Of a stretch of 64,000 nucleotides of DNA, positions 23,101-33,860 are shown in pieces. Under the pieces are notes generated by a model. That model searched no databases and had not been told where the DNA came from. It saw nothing but the letters and a program-made list of their open reading frames with translations. The stretch comes from Lineus longissimus (Eukaryota; Nemertea; Pilidiophora; Heteronemertea; Lineidae), in assembly GCF_910592395.1 (NCBI RefSeq), contig NC_088324.1:9388953-9452952 (forward strand). The letters are read 5' to 3'. A program made the position numbers and the translations under genes. Position 1 is the stretch's first letter. Every line of letters begins with the position of its first letter.

Positions 23101-25850
23101 AAAATGGTTTCTCTAATGAAACAGGAGAAGTACAAGCATATTGAAAAGATAATTCGCTTTGACCTTTAAGATTATGAATTTTTTCTGTTGGAGACTCCGC
23201 GTCGGTGCGTACAAAGTTTGATATATGGTGACATCGACACATGTATTCACAGCCGCATCACAATGTACACACACGGTGATTGGTGTCAATTGTACATATC
23301 TCCAAAACTGACAAAGGTCTAACGAATTGGCCTAATTAATCAACAAATTACGCATGGCATCCATAAATGTCTGAATAATGACTTTAACCCATTATTTCCA
23401 AGGGAAATCGTCGCATATCATGGTCACTACATTATTTACATTTTTCAGTACGGGCGCGGATTTTATCCCCCAAGCGTGCATATTCAGACGCCGTGAGACT
23501 CACATAGACCCTCTAGCTCCTGCCTATAGTTTCCTTTTAGAGGGGCATCAATTATTTGGGTTCTTGTTCATTAGGGGGTTTTCGAAAAGTTCCCGAAACT
23601 ACAACGCTAACGCCTACTTTAATGTTTCGGGGACGCATTTTTGTACTATACACGTACACTTTATCATAAATCTATTGTTTGTGATGTCAATTAAAAGATG
23701 ATGCCTCTCATATCATTATACAGCAACAGGTCCTCAGGCGCACCACTAATTACATGACCAATTTGCCCTCTCATTAGGGAAGTTTATTTCCTCGAGGTCA
23801 ATGGGACCATTTCCTCATGCGCCGAGCAGTTATGCACATGAACAGAAATGAATAGACAATTAAATCTTGATCTAGTCTCAATCATAATGTCAGGGAGTAT
23901 TTGTAGTCTGGTTACTCTAAGATGCAATAAACACGGTGAAGTTCTTAAAGGGACACCACAAAAAGACATGACGGGGACAGCAGAAATTTGCCGCCGCTAC
24001 TGAAACATAAGAAACAGCACAAAAACATGGCTATATTTTTCCGTTGATGGGTGCAGGTGTTAGCATAGTGCCTGATAGCATTTAGATATTTGCCACAAAA
24101 CACCTCTGGAATTTCTCACGGGTTTGAAACGGCCTTTCAACAGGTTTATAATAGAATAGCCAACAAAACAAAAATCGGCATGAATCATGAATGATAGGCT
24201 GTTCTTTCTTTTCAGGTAGAATCAGGCCAGCACTGTACTAAGCCATTATACACACTCTAGCCTATGCGCGAAACCGAGGACTTCACCGTTCACTCCTACA
24301 GGCTTCATTACTGGAAATCAATAAAGAAAGTTATACATTACCTTCCCGAGATCTGCCCGTCTTGCTTTTACCAAAACAATGAAACATTTTCCTTATTCCT
24401 CTTCCTATATCCAATGGTATAATCACACTTTTTCGTCCCTAAAGCGTTTATTCCGACAGAAATTACACTAAGACTGATCGTTTCGCTCTGAAAGTCTTGT
24501 TAAGGCCGTTGGGGATCCCTTTTAACCTGTCCCACGTCCGTGTTCTAAATATAAGGTGGAAATTACAGGCCCGTGTCGTCATACTGTGATATCCACGCTT
24601 CCAAGAACCAAATCATGTACATACGAATGTACAAGAGGATTCCCGTTTATCTCCATTGTGTCCTGACAGCGAGGTTGATCAAACGGCGGGTGGCAATGAC
24701 GTCGGCGCTCTTGATTGGCATGTTGCTCGCATAGTTACCATGCTACTAACTGTACACTGCACAATATCGCTGTCAAAATATTTGATTAGAAGTTTTAATT
24801 AATGCCTTTGTACTTGTGAGTATTGTTTGTCCCAGCTATTGCTCAATAGGCCTACGTTCTGGTCGATCGGGTTCGGGATGTGGGTGGGGACACATGACAT
24901 TCAATCGTTTTCATGCTCAACGTTTGGGGAGAGCGTGTTTCTCTATTTCCTGACGGATGGTGCTGCTTTTGTGGAATGCGGATGAAACCAAAGTTGTCTG
25001 CGCAGACGAACTTCAAAGCTTGGGTAGTGCCCAACAAAAAGGAATGGTCGAAAACGAAAATCCACTCCCCTGGTCAGTGTTTTAACCATAGACAACTTGT
25101 TGGACTGACAACTGATATGCATGTGACACATAAATGATGCTGTCCGCCGTGCGTGTGCAAACCCCGGTTCGTTCTGAAATCTTCGCGGTCAAAAAAGAAT
25201 AGGCAATTAAAAAAATAATACAAAATTCTCTGACTATGGTTCTGAGGCCCCTATGGCCTTTTTGTTCTATATTCGACTTGCATGACTAATATCACGATAT
25301 AATGCAGAATCAAATGTGTACTTGATTACCAAAAATAGAACCGACATCCGTGCATACATTGATGACAATCGATCATTAGGCCTATGAGCAGATGAGACGA
25401 CAATAATTAATCAGACTCGATATGGTCATCAGACGTATGTCGTGTAGGTCGATTATTGCGTCGAATTCAAGGAAAATTACATGAAATTACCCAGAGGAAA
25501 ATGTAACGGAGTTTCGTACCCAAAATCATGATAGTTTTTAATCGAAAGCCAACCCGTGTTTTTTCTGCATTTAACGCATGAAGCACATGCATGTATCATC
25601 AAAAGCGCCAAGCGCACGACGAGTACACTCCTGACGCAGTGGACCGGTCTCGTCCTGTCGCATAAAACGAGACGATCGGGATGACGAAATTGACTGCCCC
25701 GAGAGTCTAACCACGAGCCCACAAGCCAAGTGTATTTTTTGCCGGGCGAACAGAGCTCCGGATGCGAAGAAAGAGCAATTCTGTAAACCCACGTGCTCCG
25801 CCACCAGTTCGTGACGACATTGCATCGATCCGCGTGCTATGGGGAAATCC
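17150..25850. other. Region between the two Rho genes; no confirmed gene
   Basis: This probably contains the first exon and promoter of the minus-strand Rho gene, but no candidate satisfied start codon, donor and phase together. A perfect 24-bp palindrome, centred on CAAG/CTTG and bounded by GAATTC sites, lies at 19109-19132. One unusually long open frame lies at 22634-23242 on the minus strand and is listed separately. The rest shows short frames only. Confidence 0.5.
22634..23242 (-). CDS. Open reading frame of 202 codons, unknown
   Basis: An uninterrupted minus-strand frame from an ATG at 23242 to a stop at 22634. In AT-rich DNA a chance frame of 200 codons is uncommon, so it is recorded. 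The predicted protein has Cys/His at the start (MCRCHH), several Phe/Leu-rich stretches and no domain I recognise. It has no signal peptide, no coiled coil and no clear transmembrane helix. It could be a lineage-specific gene, a relic of a mobile element or chance. It shows no splice or promoter context. An overlapping frame of 82 codons in another phase weakens the case. Confidence 0.2.
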   Translation of the reverse strand: MCRCHHISNFVRTDAESPTEKIHNLKGQSELSFQYACTSPVSLEKPFFLKNFDAFVSTPVYNKNTLYSLFLALQLFAPSEWTDVGLSVFFLRITACQNISQPLMATAYKRTRKNVFIRFFQEACVVHDVWSCQVFTTDLVQRFFSVAKSKLDVLSQGNKATLSAIDTSKKNITTLVFLVVKWVNPLNCAKLLYNDCERQMVS

Positions 25851-25857
25851 CGCCCAA

Positions 25858-25918
25858 GACCAATCAGGAAACGACATTCATGCTATTTTTAGACTAGAGC
25901 GTGTCGGCGGGTATAAAA
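25858..25918 (+). promoter_or_regulatory. CCAAT and TATA boxes of the plus-strand Rho gene
   Basis: GACCAATCAG at 25858-25867 is a consensus CCAAT box, and TATAAAA at 25912-25918 is a consensus TATA box about 45 bp downstream. Transcription would then begin near 25943-25950, giving a 5' leader of roughly 80 nt before the ATG at 26028. Both elements are on the strand of the gene they precede. Confidence 0.75.
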
Positions 25919-26027
25919 TCATTCTTTGGGCCGAATGAATACCATATCATTCCGTTCTTTCAGGACAACTACTGACAAGCGGCTTTAGATAAATTCGTTA
26001 TATATCAGTTGGCGACAGAAAAGAAAT

Positions 26028-29000
26028 ATGGGGTCACTTTTAAGCTCATGTACGACTTCGACAAGAGACACAGGTGAGATTCAATATTAAGTTTCTTTCG
26101 ACATTTTTGTTAGCCTTTTAAAAGAAATGGCTTCTACAAAGAACTTGGGATCCGTTTTATTATCTTTTTGCTGACGAAATTCACTGGACAATTTGCACAT
26201 TCGGAATAATTCGGACGGGACGTTCTTTATAACGGGAAGCCGGTGTAACGTGTTTTTTTGTCCCCATCAGTGTTTCCTTACAATCGGCAACCAGAGAGAC
26301 TTTTCAGTTCGCGGTATTCATAAATATTGATAAAAACCAGTCTAATTAATTTTTCCTGGTTGTATCAAGAATGAAATGAAACTTGACTTGACTTGACTTC
26401 TAAGTTGTATAATATACATGTATATGTACATACATATGCAATGATCGAACTTGTATAGGGCGTCTTCATAGAATGTTGTCTCCAAGGAAATAAAAACTAT
26501 ATCGGCGACATTTGAGTCATGTCTAAAAATAAAATCAATCAGGTCACTCCGGCCAAGCGTGGGCTTATCTACCAGAACAAAATTTTCGAAGATTAGAACA
26601 ATGAAAATAATTCTGTGACTGATCCGGTATAACATGTCTTCGGTCAATATTCCGATCGCGTCATATGGCGGGGATTTGACGTCATAACAATCTGTCGATT
26701 TTGGTCACATGTTCCACAGTACATGGTCCTGTAAAGGCTGTGCAGCCACCAAAACTCCTCCCTTACGCCCGTGAACCGAAAGGCCATAATGATTGAAACT
26801 TCTTCCATGAGGCCTCTGGCATAGTTACTTTAAACGTGTCGCTATAAAGACCCTCGAAAGCAACAGCCTGTCCCAGAAAAATCATTGCAAAGCATAGCAA
26901 ACCAATGCATTAACGACGATCAATAACCACCACTCAAAATTGACTTAATTTCTCTCTTCCAGATTATGCTTACGAGGATGGCAAAATCCGGCGAAAGTTG
27001 GTGATCGTCGGCGACGGCGAGTGTGGCAAAACATGCCTCCTGATCGTGTTCAGCCGGGACGAGTTCCCCGCCGGTTACGTCCCCACCGTCTTCGAGACGT
27101 ATGTTGCCGATATCGCATTCGAGGGAAAGCAGGTAATAGTCGATATTTTAGATAAATTTTCAAACACCTGTTTTGATTTTGGTGCCTGGCTGAAAACTCA
27201 GCCATTTTTTGTGTTGGGGGTGGGGTGGGGGTGACTGGGTAGGCGTGTCCCTTACAGATTTGGGTGGTGAAGTGTCTCATTTAGACATGAATATTTAGTA
27301 TATCATGTATTAGACGGGACAAAAACCCGTCAGTAGGGAAGCCCCCCCCCCCGTGAGTTGGCCCGTGTAATGCCTCGGAACATTATGCCAACTGGAAAAC
27401 CGAATGTACTAAGTGTTGGTGGACACATTCATCAATACTTTTGCATAAAATTGTCCAAAAAGAACAACAAAATCTAGATCATTCTCACCAACTAAGTCGC
27501 CCCCGGGTAATATCAAAATAGGTTAAGTAAACGGAATACAAAAGCAAATTAACGTATTCCAGAAAAAATGCAATTTCACATTAGTAAGACCTTATTGAAA
27601 ATGTTTCTGGGTGATAATGACGTTTTTGATGAGATGACGAAAGTATATTTTGTAACGGGACCGTACACGGAGTGTCAAACGCTGGGAGAGCATCAGTCAT
27701 TTCCAAAGTTTGTCTTAAACTAGAACTGTCTTACCACGTCGTGTAAGTGTGTCACCTCACGAGTTTATTCGTGGTACGGTCTTGCCATTATTATGACTAC
27801 AGGTCATATGGTGATGATGGTCAATGGGACAAACTCGGGGAAATATTGGATTTTTTATCTCTTGTGCTAAGAGTGCGCAGTGTCCTCAAAAAGTATTAAT
27901 GTCACAAAATCCCTCTGTATAAATGTTACAACAATTGAGCGACAGGTTGTTCCAAAAAAACGGTGGTTTCATTGAGTGTACACTTATAATACGGCACGTG
28001 TGTAGTTTCTTATTTATTGCGCTTGTTTATTGTACACCATATACATGAACCAGTTAAAGACAATAGCCTCTATCAATTCTTGGTTTTACTGACATTCAGT
28101 TTCACCAAACAAATTAATACAATATTGCACCTTGGTTTCATTTTTTGGACAACCTATATATGCCCTTAACTGGTTGACACTAGTTAAAAACACATACTTT
28201 CTCATTCAGGGCTCCTTCGCTCTTACTTAATCCTAACTACAATTTTAACACTTTTCGATATAACTCCCAACAGGCCTCAGAATAAGACGTTCTGCTCTGT
28301 TAATTTTCATTCGCCCTCAAAGCATTAACTATATGCATCGTGCTATAGTTTGGTATGAATAATTTGTAAAGACTGTTTACTTCCTTAAATGGAACGGTTC
28401 GAGATATATCATGACGTTTTGATATTATCATCTGGGTTTATATAGGCCTTGGAATTTATAGTCTCAGTTTGAGGAATTCCGCGATGACGTCAAACTTTCC
28501 TCGTAATGTCAAAACACAGCAACTTCATGACAATTTTAATTGTCATAAACTGATGAATTTTCGTGTTGCTTACAGTTCGGCAGTACAAGACACAAAATTA
28601 CGCGGTTTCTCCGAGTTAAACCATCAACTTTAAAATGTAATTCTTATTTCCTCAACAGATGGAGCTAGCTCTCTGGGATACCGCCGGCCAAGAGGACTTC
28701 GACAGACTGCGCCCCCTGTCGTACCCTGACACAGACGTCCTGATAATATGTTACAGTATCGCCAACCCCGATAGTCTGGAGAACGTTTGGGAGAATTGGA
28801 TCAAGGAGGTGAAACATTTCTGTCCCGATGTCCCAGTTGTTTTGGTGGGGACGAAAAAGGACTTGCGAAACGACCCTGACACTATTCATGACCTCGCAAA
28901 ATGGAAGAAGGTAGGCCAGCCATCTTTGACGGTGACGTCTGCTTCCGTTTCCTGTCTCTGGACAAAATGTAACAGCTGTCTGTGCGTACATTTTCAAGGC

Positions 29001-29358
29001 ATGTCTGATACAATCTTGGGGGGGGGGGGTGTATATATACATGTATTATGGTGTGAGGAATAAACAGTTGGCCATTGGTACGTACATTCATTGTAATTTG
29101 TCTGTTCGCGTAATTCTACCCACACGGTTTATCTTGAAAAATTCAAAGCGTACATTTCAATCATGATATTTTTTATTCCAGAAAGTTGTTACGACAGAAG
29201 AGGGCGAGGAAATGGCGGCCAAGATCGGTGCCAAAGCATTCATGGAGGTATCCGCCTTGAAAAGGGATAACGTGCGGGAATCATTTGAGATGGCTGCGAG
29301 TTTGGCGTACAAAAAGAAACGCCGACGCCAAGGCAAGGGCGTATTTAAAAAGCACTGA
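26028..29358 (+). CDS. Rho-family small GTPase with N-terminal acylation motif and no CAAX box
   Basis: Four exons: 26028-26073, 26963-27132, 28659-28910 and 29182-29358, all GT-AG, joined in phase and totalling 645 nt (214 aa). The GTPase core is RhoA-like: P-loop GDGECGKT (res. 32-39), effector loop [26 protein letters not shown] (79-91), TKKD in place of NKKD, and SAL in place of SAK (180-182). Relative to RhoA it has a 20-residue N-terminal extension beginning MGSLLSSC. Gly2 with Ser6 fits N-myristoylation and Cys8 a neighbouring palmitoylation site. The C-terminus is a basic tail, [15 protein letters not shown], with no Cys and therefore no prenylation site. GTP-dependent signalling is expected. 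Membrane attachment through the N-terminus is inference. A G-quadruplex-type tract lies in intron 2. Exon 2 matches the minus-strand paralogue in length and phase, indicating a duplicated pair. Confidence 0.93.
27213..27240 (+). other. Intronic G-quadruplex-type tract
   Basis: G-runs at 27216-27220, 27222-27225, 27227-27231 and 27237-27239 lie about 85 bp downstream of the exon 2 donor of the plus-strand Rho gene. The loops are 1, 1 and 5 bases, which fits a stable quadruplex pattern in the pre-mRNA. Confidence 0.75.
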
Positions 29359-30810
29359 AGGAATTACCCACGATCTTGAGAACTTTTAAAACAGTTACTC
29401 GAGGATAGAAATTCTCTTGTAGATATTTTGGTAATTGTACAGGAAACCGGCCGAGTTCGCCCCTTGCTGTGATGGCAATGTGATCGAAAGCAAAGTGAAG
29501 AGGAGCGCAAGGAGCGATGGACAGTTCATTTGCTCTGAAGGAAATAGTTCTTTTTTCCTTCATTTCGGATTATTTTGGACTGATACCTGCCTATTTGCAG
29601 GAGCTGTTTGCTGGGGCTATCCCGTTCTCGGTGTTTTTCTTTGTGAGTGGAAGGGATGGAAGGGGAAGAGTAAGAGGGAGCCTACGCTGCAAATTACAAC
29701 ACACCAGCATCCTTTGCTTTATGCACGCCACCTTAGCTGCAAACTATGCAAAAAAATCAAAACTGTATGTTTTTTAAAATTACTACATGTATATAGACAT
29801 TGTACATGTCCAATACTGCCACTAAATTACCTTTTTTTAGAACAGACTGTATATATAGTTTTGATGTTACCATAGAGGATTCATTTGTAATATTGGCTAC
29901 TTTGTATATTTATGTTAAATATTATTCAGAGATAAAGTAACTTATTTATTGATTCTGTGTGTTCAATTTAGTTTCATTTCACTTAGTCATCACAAAAAAC
30001 ATCATCCATCACAGGCAAGGAAAAGACTATGCCTCATATGCAGGTTTAACGGGAGACTATAGACAGGAGCAAGGTGGGCAATATATAATATTATTCCTGC
30101 GTTGGGTTAATTGCTGCGATTGGGTTCGCGGCAAGTGCTGACATGTGCCCTTTCAAGAGCTAACTTTACTTCTACGGCATGGTTTGTCAATGCCCATGTT
30201 CTGTAGATTCTTTTTGCAACATCCTGTGAAACACTGCTGAAGGGCAGAGACATGTATTCATCCACAGGCAAAAGTGTGGCACATAGTCCGTACTGAACTG
30301 TGAAGCTGTGGTAAATACATGACTGTGACGGGTGAAAGTGGATTTATTCTTCAATCTTTGGTGGATTCTTAATCTACAGAGCCAGGCCATAACGGGGATA
30401 TACTTTTTGATAATTAATTTAAGGAAATATTGTCTCACCGGCCAGTTTAGAACTTGTATTCTAATAGGCCCATATCAGTCCGCGAGTGACGATTTGATGG
30501 CAATGCTGTACACAAATCAATTTTTCTCAGGCAATCGGTATTGGAATGTTTTGATATTTTACTATTATTTCGATAAAAGCCTCTTCAAAACACATATAAA
30601 ATTTGGTGGGAATTAAAGCACCCTTGGTGTACTTTTTTCACCAACCTATATTCATTACAATGTACACAGAATGTACACGCTGGCTAATAGAGGTCTCTGG
30701 CCTGAACGACAACCGCGCCGCTATGAATCATTTCTATGAACTAATATGGCTCAGTCGACCAACTGACGCTACTGTACAAAAACGATAAGATGAGCCAGCA
30801 TTCACGGACT
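29359..30810. other. 3' flank of the Rho gene and spacer to the tRNA
   Basis: The start of this stretch is the 3' UTR of the plus-strand Rho gene. No canonical AATAAA is obvious within the first 600 bp. A fragment resembling dispersed repeat C (CTATAGACAGGAGCAAGG) lies near 30057. No other gene is recognised. Confidence 0.5.
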
Positions 30811-30883
30811 GGCTCTGTAGCGCAATGGACAGCGCGCCGGACTTCTAATCCGGAGGTTGTGGGTTCGAATCCCACCTGAGTCA
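30811..30883 (+). tRNA. tRNA-Arg (anticodon TCT)
   Basis: 73 nt with full cloverleaf: acceptor GGCTCTG, D stem GCGC/GCGC, anticodon stem CCGGA/TCCGG with loop CTTCTAA (anticodon TCT at 30844-30846), variable loop AGGTT, T stem GTGGG/CCCAC around TTCGAAT, and discriminator A. It reads AGA codons. There is no intron and no encoded CCA, as usual for eukaryotic nuclear genes. A-box and B-box promoter sequences (GGTTCGAATCC) are present. The acceptor stem has a T-T mismatch at pair 6-67 and a G-T wobble at 2-71. A T-rich run follows from 30888. Confidence 0.95.
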
Positions 30884-30887
30884 TCTC

Positions 30888-30905
30888 TTTTTTTTCTCTT
30901 TTTTT
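30888..30905 (+). terminator. RNA polymerase III terminator of tRNA-Arg
   Basis: Runs of eight and seven T residues begin 5 bp after the mature 3' end of the tRNA. Four or more T in the non-template strand stop RNA polymerase III. Confidence 0.8.
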
Positions 30906-31475
30906 CTTACTTATCTTGTCCCTTTAATCTGCAGGAAGATCATTTTCACAAATCTCGTGAAAATAGGTTATCTATAATATACTTGAAGATCGATACAAAT
31001 GAAGATAATGAAATAATGTGACCAACTGTTGGTATATTTTGTGAATAGGGACGGGCTAACCTGTATATTGATATAAAATCATGACTGGTAACTGTCATGT
31101 CATGTATTCCGCGGCATCCTGAGGATATCGGGATTGATGTTCACTTCTCCGGCCCCGCACACAAGGACAGACGAACATTAACCCACGATTTCCTCAGGAT
31201 GGGTATAACCAGTGGTTTTCAATATTCTCCACCTCAAGATATTTCTTCGTTTGTATGTCGAAAGAAGTGAAAAACGGCCTGAATCACAGGATGAACAATG
31301 GTATCCAGGTTTCTACCTTCAGGAACGTGTGCGAGGAGAGGAGTATGTGAGCTGGTGAGTGACTCTTGTTTCAAGGATGTGATCCTACAGACCGAGGCCA
31401 ACATGTAAAATATGCATGACAATGACTTTTATTGTTTTCTACCAAAGTAAGGAACCGTACAGATAGAGAGTCCTG

Positions 31476-31840
31476 ACACCTTCAGCGCCGAAGCACGTAG
31501 ATCTGCGTAGTCCAAATCCCCCCCCCCCTCCCTTTTGAGCTGGTTATCGGAGTCTCATCGACTTCCTGAAAGAACTACGCCATCGCCATCTTCATGGCAA
31601 GGTCTTTCAGTTTCTACCTTGCCCTGAAGATGGCGATAGCGTAGTTCTTTCATGAAGTCATTCAAAGTTCTGAACTACGCCATCGCCATCTTCAGGGCAT
31701 GGTATGGTCTTCTCAGTTCCTACCTTGTCCTGAAGATGGCGATGGCGTAGTTCTTTCATGAAGTACACGAGACTCCGATAACCAGCTCAAAGAGGGGGAT
31801 TTGGGCCACGCAGATCTACGTGGTTCGGCGCTGAAGGTGT
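31476..31840. mobile_element. Nested foldback element, 365 bp
   Basis: The outer arms pair ACACCTTCAGCGCCGAA at 31476 with TTCGGCGCTGAAGGTGT ending at 31840, and continue inward through AGATCTGCGT/ACGCAGATCT, the C- and G-rich tracts, and GAGCTGGTTATCGGAGTCTC and its complement. The centre holds two tandem hairpins, each with arms GAACTACGCCATCGCCATCT and its complement, so that block occurs four times in alternating orientation (about 31573, 31629, 31672 and 31730). It has no coding capacity. It looks like a non-autonomous foldback transposon; a clear target duplication was not found. Confidence 0.85.
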
Positions 31841-33650
31841 TAACATCAGGCTATACACCATAAAGCTTCGATTTAGGCTGGGGATATCTGGCAAGCAGCT
31901 CGCCGAACTAGCATAACTCGATTCCATTCTTCTGTGACAATGAGGCTCAACTGATAACGTTTTGATACATCCTGGTAACTGGTACAAATCCTGGTAACTG
32001 GTACAACAATGTTAGGATGTGACTATGTCTCCATGTCAGGCCCTTGGTTACACGGCTTTATAGATCCTTTGTCGAGACATCCTGTGTAATTTGAAGGAAA
32101 AGGAGGAACACTGGACAAAGTCGGAGGTTGCAAATGCATTTATTTCTAACATTTACATAATTTATTTCAAAGTTTAGCAGGCAATCAGTCTAGAGAAGTG
32201 TTTTGCACTCTGCCATTCGAAAGATTTAGAGTTGGAAGGGAGACTACAACCATATTTATTTCTAACTTTTATGATCCCATTGATACTGACAACCGTTTGT
32301 TTGTTCTTTGCTTGGCTTACTATCCATTGGGAATCTGCCTTCTACTAATTTTGATGGTTTTCGTTGGTTTTAGCTCAAGTTCTCCGAGACAATAGAATCA
32401 AATACTGTCTTCAATCTTACCCTAGATATAGAGCGATTTTCTTCTTTGTTTGGCCTGCTATCCTATGGGAAACTTCGATGGGAATCCAAGTTAACTGCAT
32501 GTTGGTTTTCGATCAAGTTCTCCGAGACAATAGAATCAAATGCTTGCTTCAATCAACAAGTCATACGACCCCATTGAAACTGGTAACTGATTTTATTCTG
32601 ATTGGCCTGCTATCCTTTCCATGGGAAGTCCTCTAACCTGAGAGTCCTCGCTTGTTTAAGTTCCAAAGACCAAAGAGCAGACACAAGAAAACTAGAAAGA
32701 CGTACGTCTCCTGGGGGGTTTTACATTAGCACAAAGAAACATTTTACTGAAGGACATAAATTTCCTACAACATGTAAATAAATATCACCTGACTGGTTTT
32801 AACATAGGGAAACACAAATCTGCATAAAAACAAGGACTATCCTTCAGGGCTCACCCCAGTTGACCTATTACATAATAGCAAAATTGCACATGGAGGACCC
32901 ACATGTGACAATGAGCAGGCAAGGCACTAGAAAATCCTTCCTACTGAAATAACTATAATACAACCAGTACAATTAAAGGGTTCAATAAGATCTATGTACA
33001 TTGGGTAAACTTACCAAAACGTTAGAGGGCCATAACATTAGACAGCTCCTCACAGAAATAAAGACCTGAAAACTAAAACCTGAAAACATGTATGAAAAAA
33101 ATGAAACTAAAACCAGATAGAGGTCAGGAAGGGGTCTGCCTTACCAAAACAAGGGCTCAAGTAACCTGGGTCCCAGCAAATATAGGTTAATCCAAACTTG
33201 GAACCAGGAAAAGAAAGTTAAACATGGAGGGAAATTTAAACTGTGGTAAAAAAGACTTAAGTTCCAAAACATGTAAAATGGCCGTTAAGAGTCCTCGCTT
33301 GTTTAAGTTCCAGTTCTCCGAGTCAATACAATCGAATGCTTGCTTTAATCAACAAGTCATACAATCCCATTGAAACTGATAACTGATTTCAGTTGTTTGT
33401 CAGTGCTACCAATCTTCAACAGTCCTCTCTCTGGAACCGATCATTTTTCCATCGCTGGATCTGATCCACAAATTCTTGTTTAATGCAGTTATTTGGAGAC
33501 AGCCAATGTTCATCATCACTCAATTCATTCATCTTGATGAGCCAGTCTTGCGTTGTTTTTTGCCCAGTCACTGGTGACAACAAAACTGAACGCTTGCCTC
33601 AAATAAACAAGTCAAACAATTTTGATGAAACCGGCGGCTGGTGCAATTCC
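31841..33650. repeat. Diverged direct repeats, otherwise featureless
   Basis: The phrase AAGTTCTCCGAGACAATAGA occurs near 32373 and 32515, and a related form recurs near 33305, followed each time by AATCAACAAGTCATAC-type text (second and third copies). GAGTCCTCGCTTGTTTAAGT occurs near 32642 and 33289. These are remnants of a tandem unit of about 140 bp. Nothing else was recognised in the stretch. Confidence 0.6.
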
Positions 33651-33822
33651 CATCCATCTTCCCTCCATTGATCATCCTTCTCAACTTTGTAATCAAAGTT
33701 GAAGTCTGAAAGAACAACTGTAGATACAATTTAGTGATACAAACCTCACAGTCTCTGTCCTTCACCTCCTCGTCGCTTCCTTCCTTCCTTCAACAAAAAC
33801 TGTAGACCAATTCTGAAAGTTT

Positions 33823-33860
33823 AACCTTGGAGGAATTATAAGTATAATTCCTCCAAGGTT
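33823..33860. repeat. Near-perfect hairpin, 18-bp stem
   Basis: AACCTTGGAGGAATTATA at 33823-33840 is followed by a 2-base spacer and its exact complement at 33843-33860. It sits at the 5' edge of the satellite domain. Confidence 0.9.
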
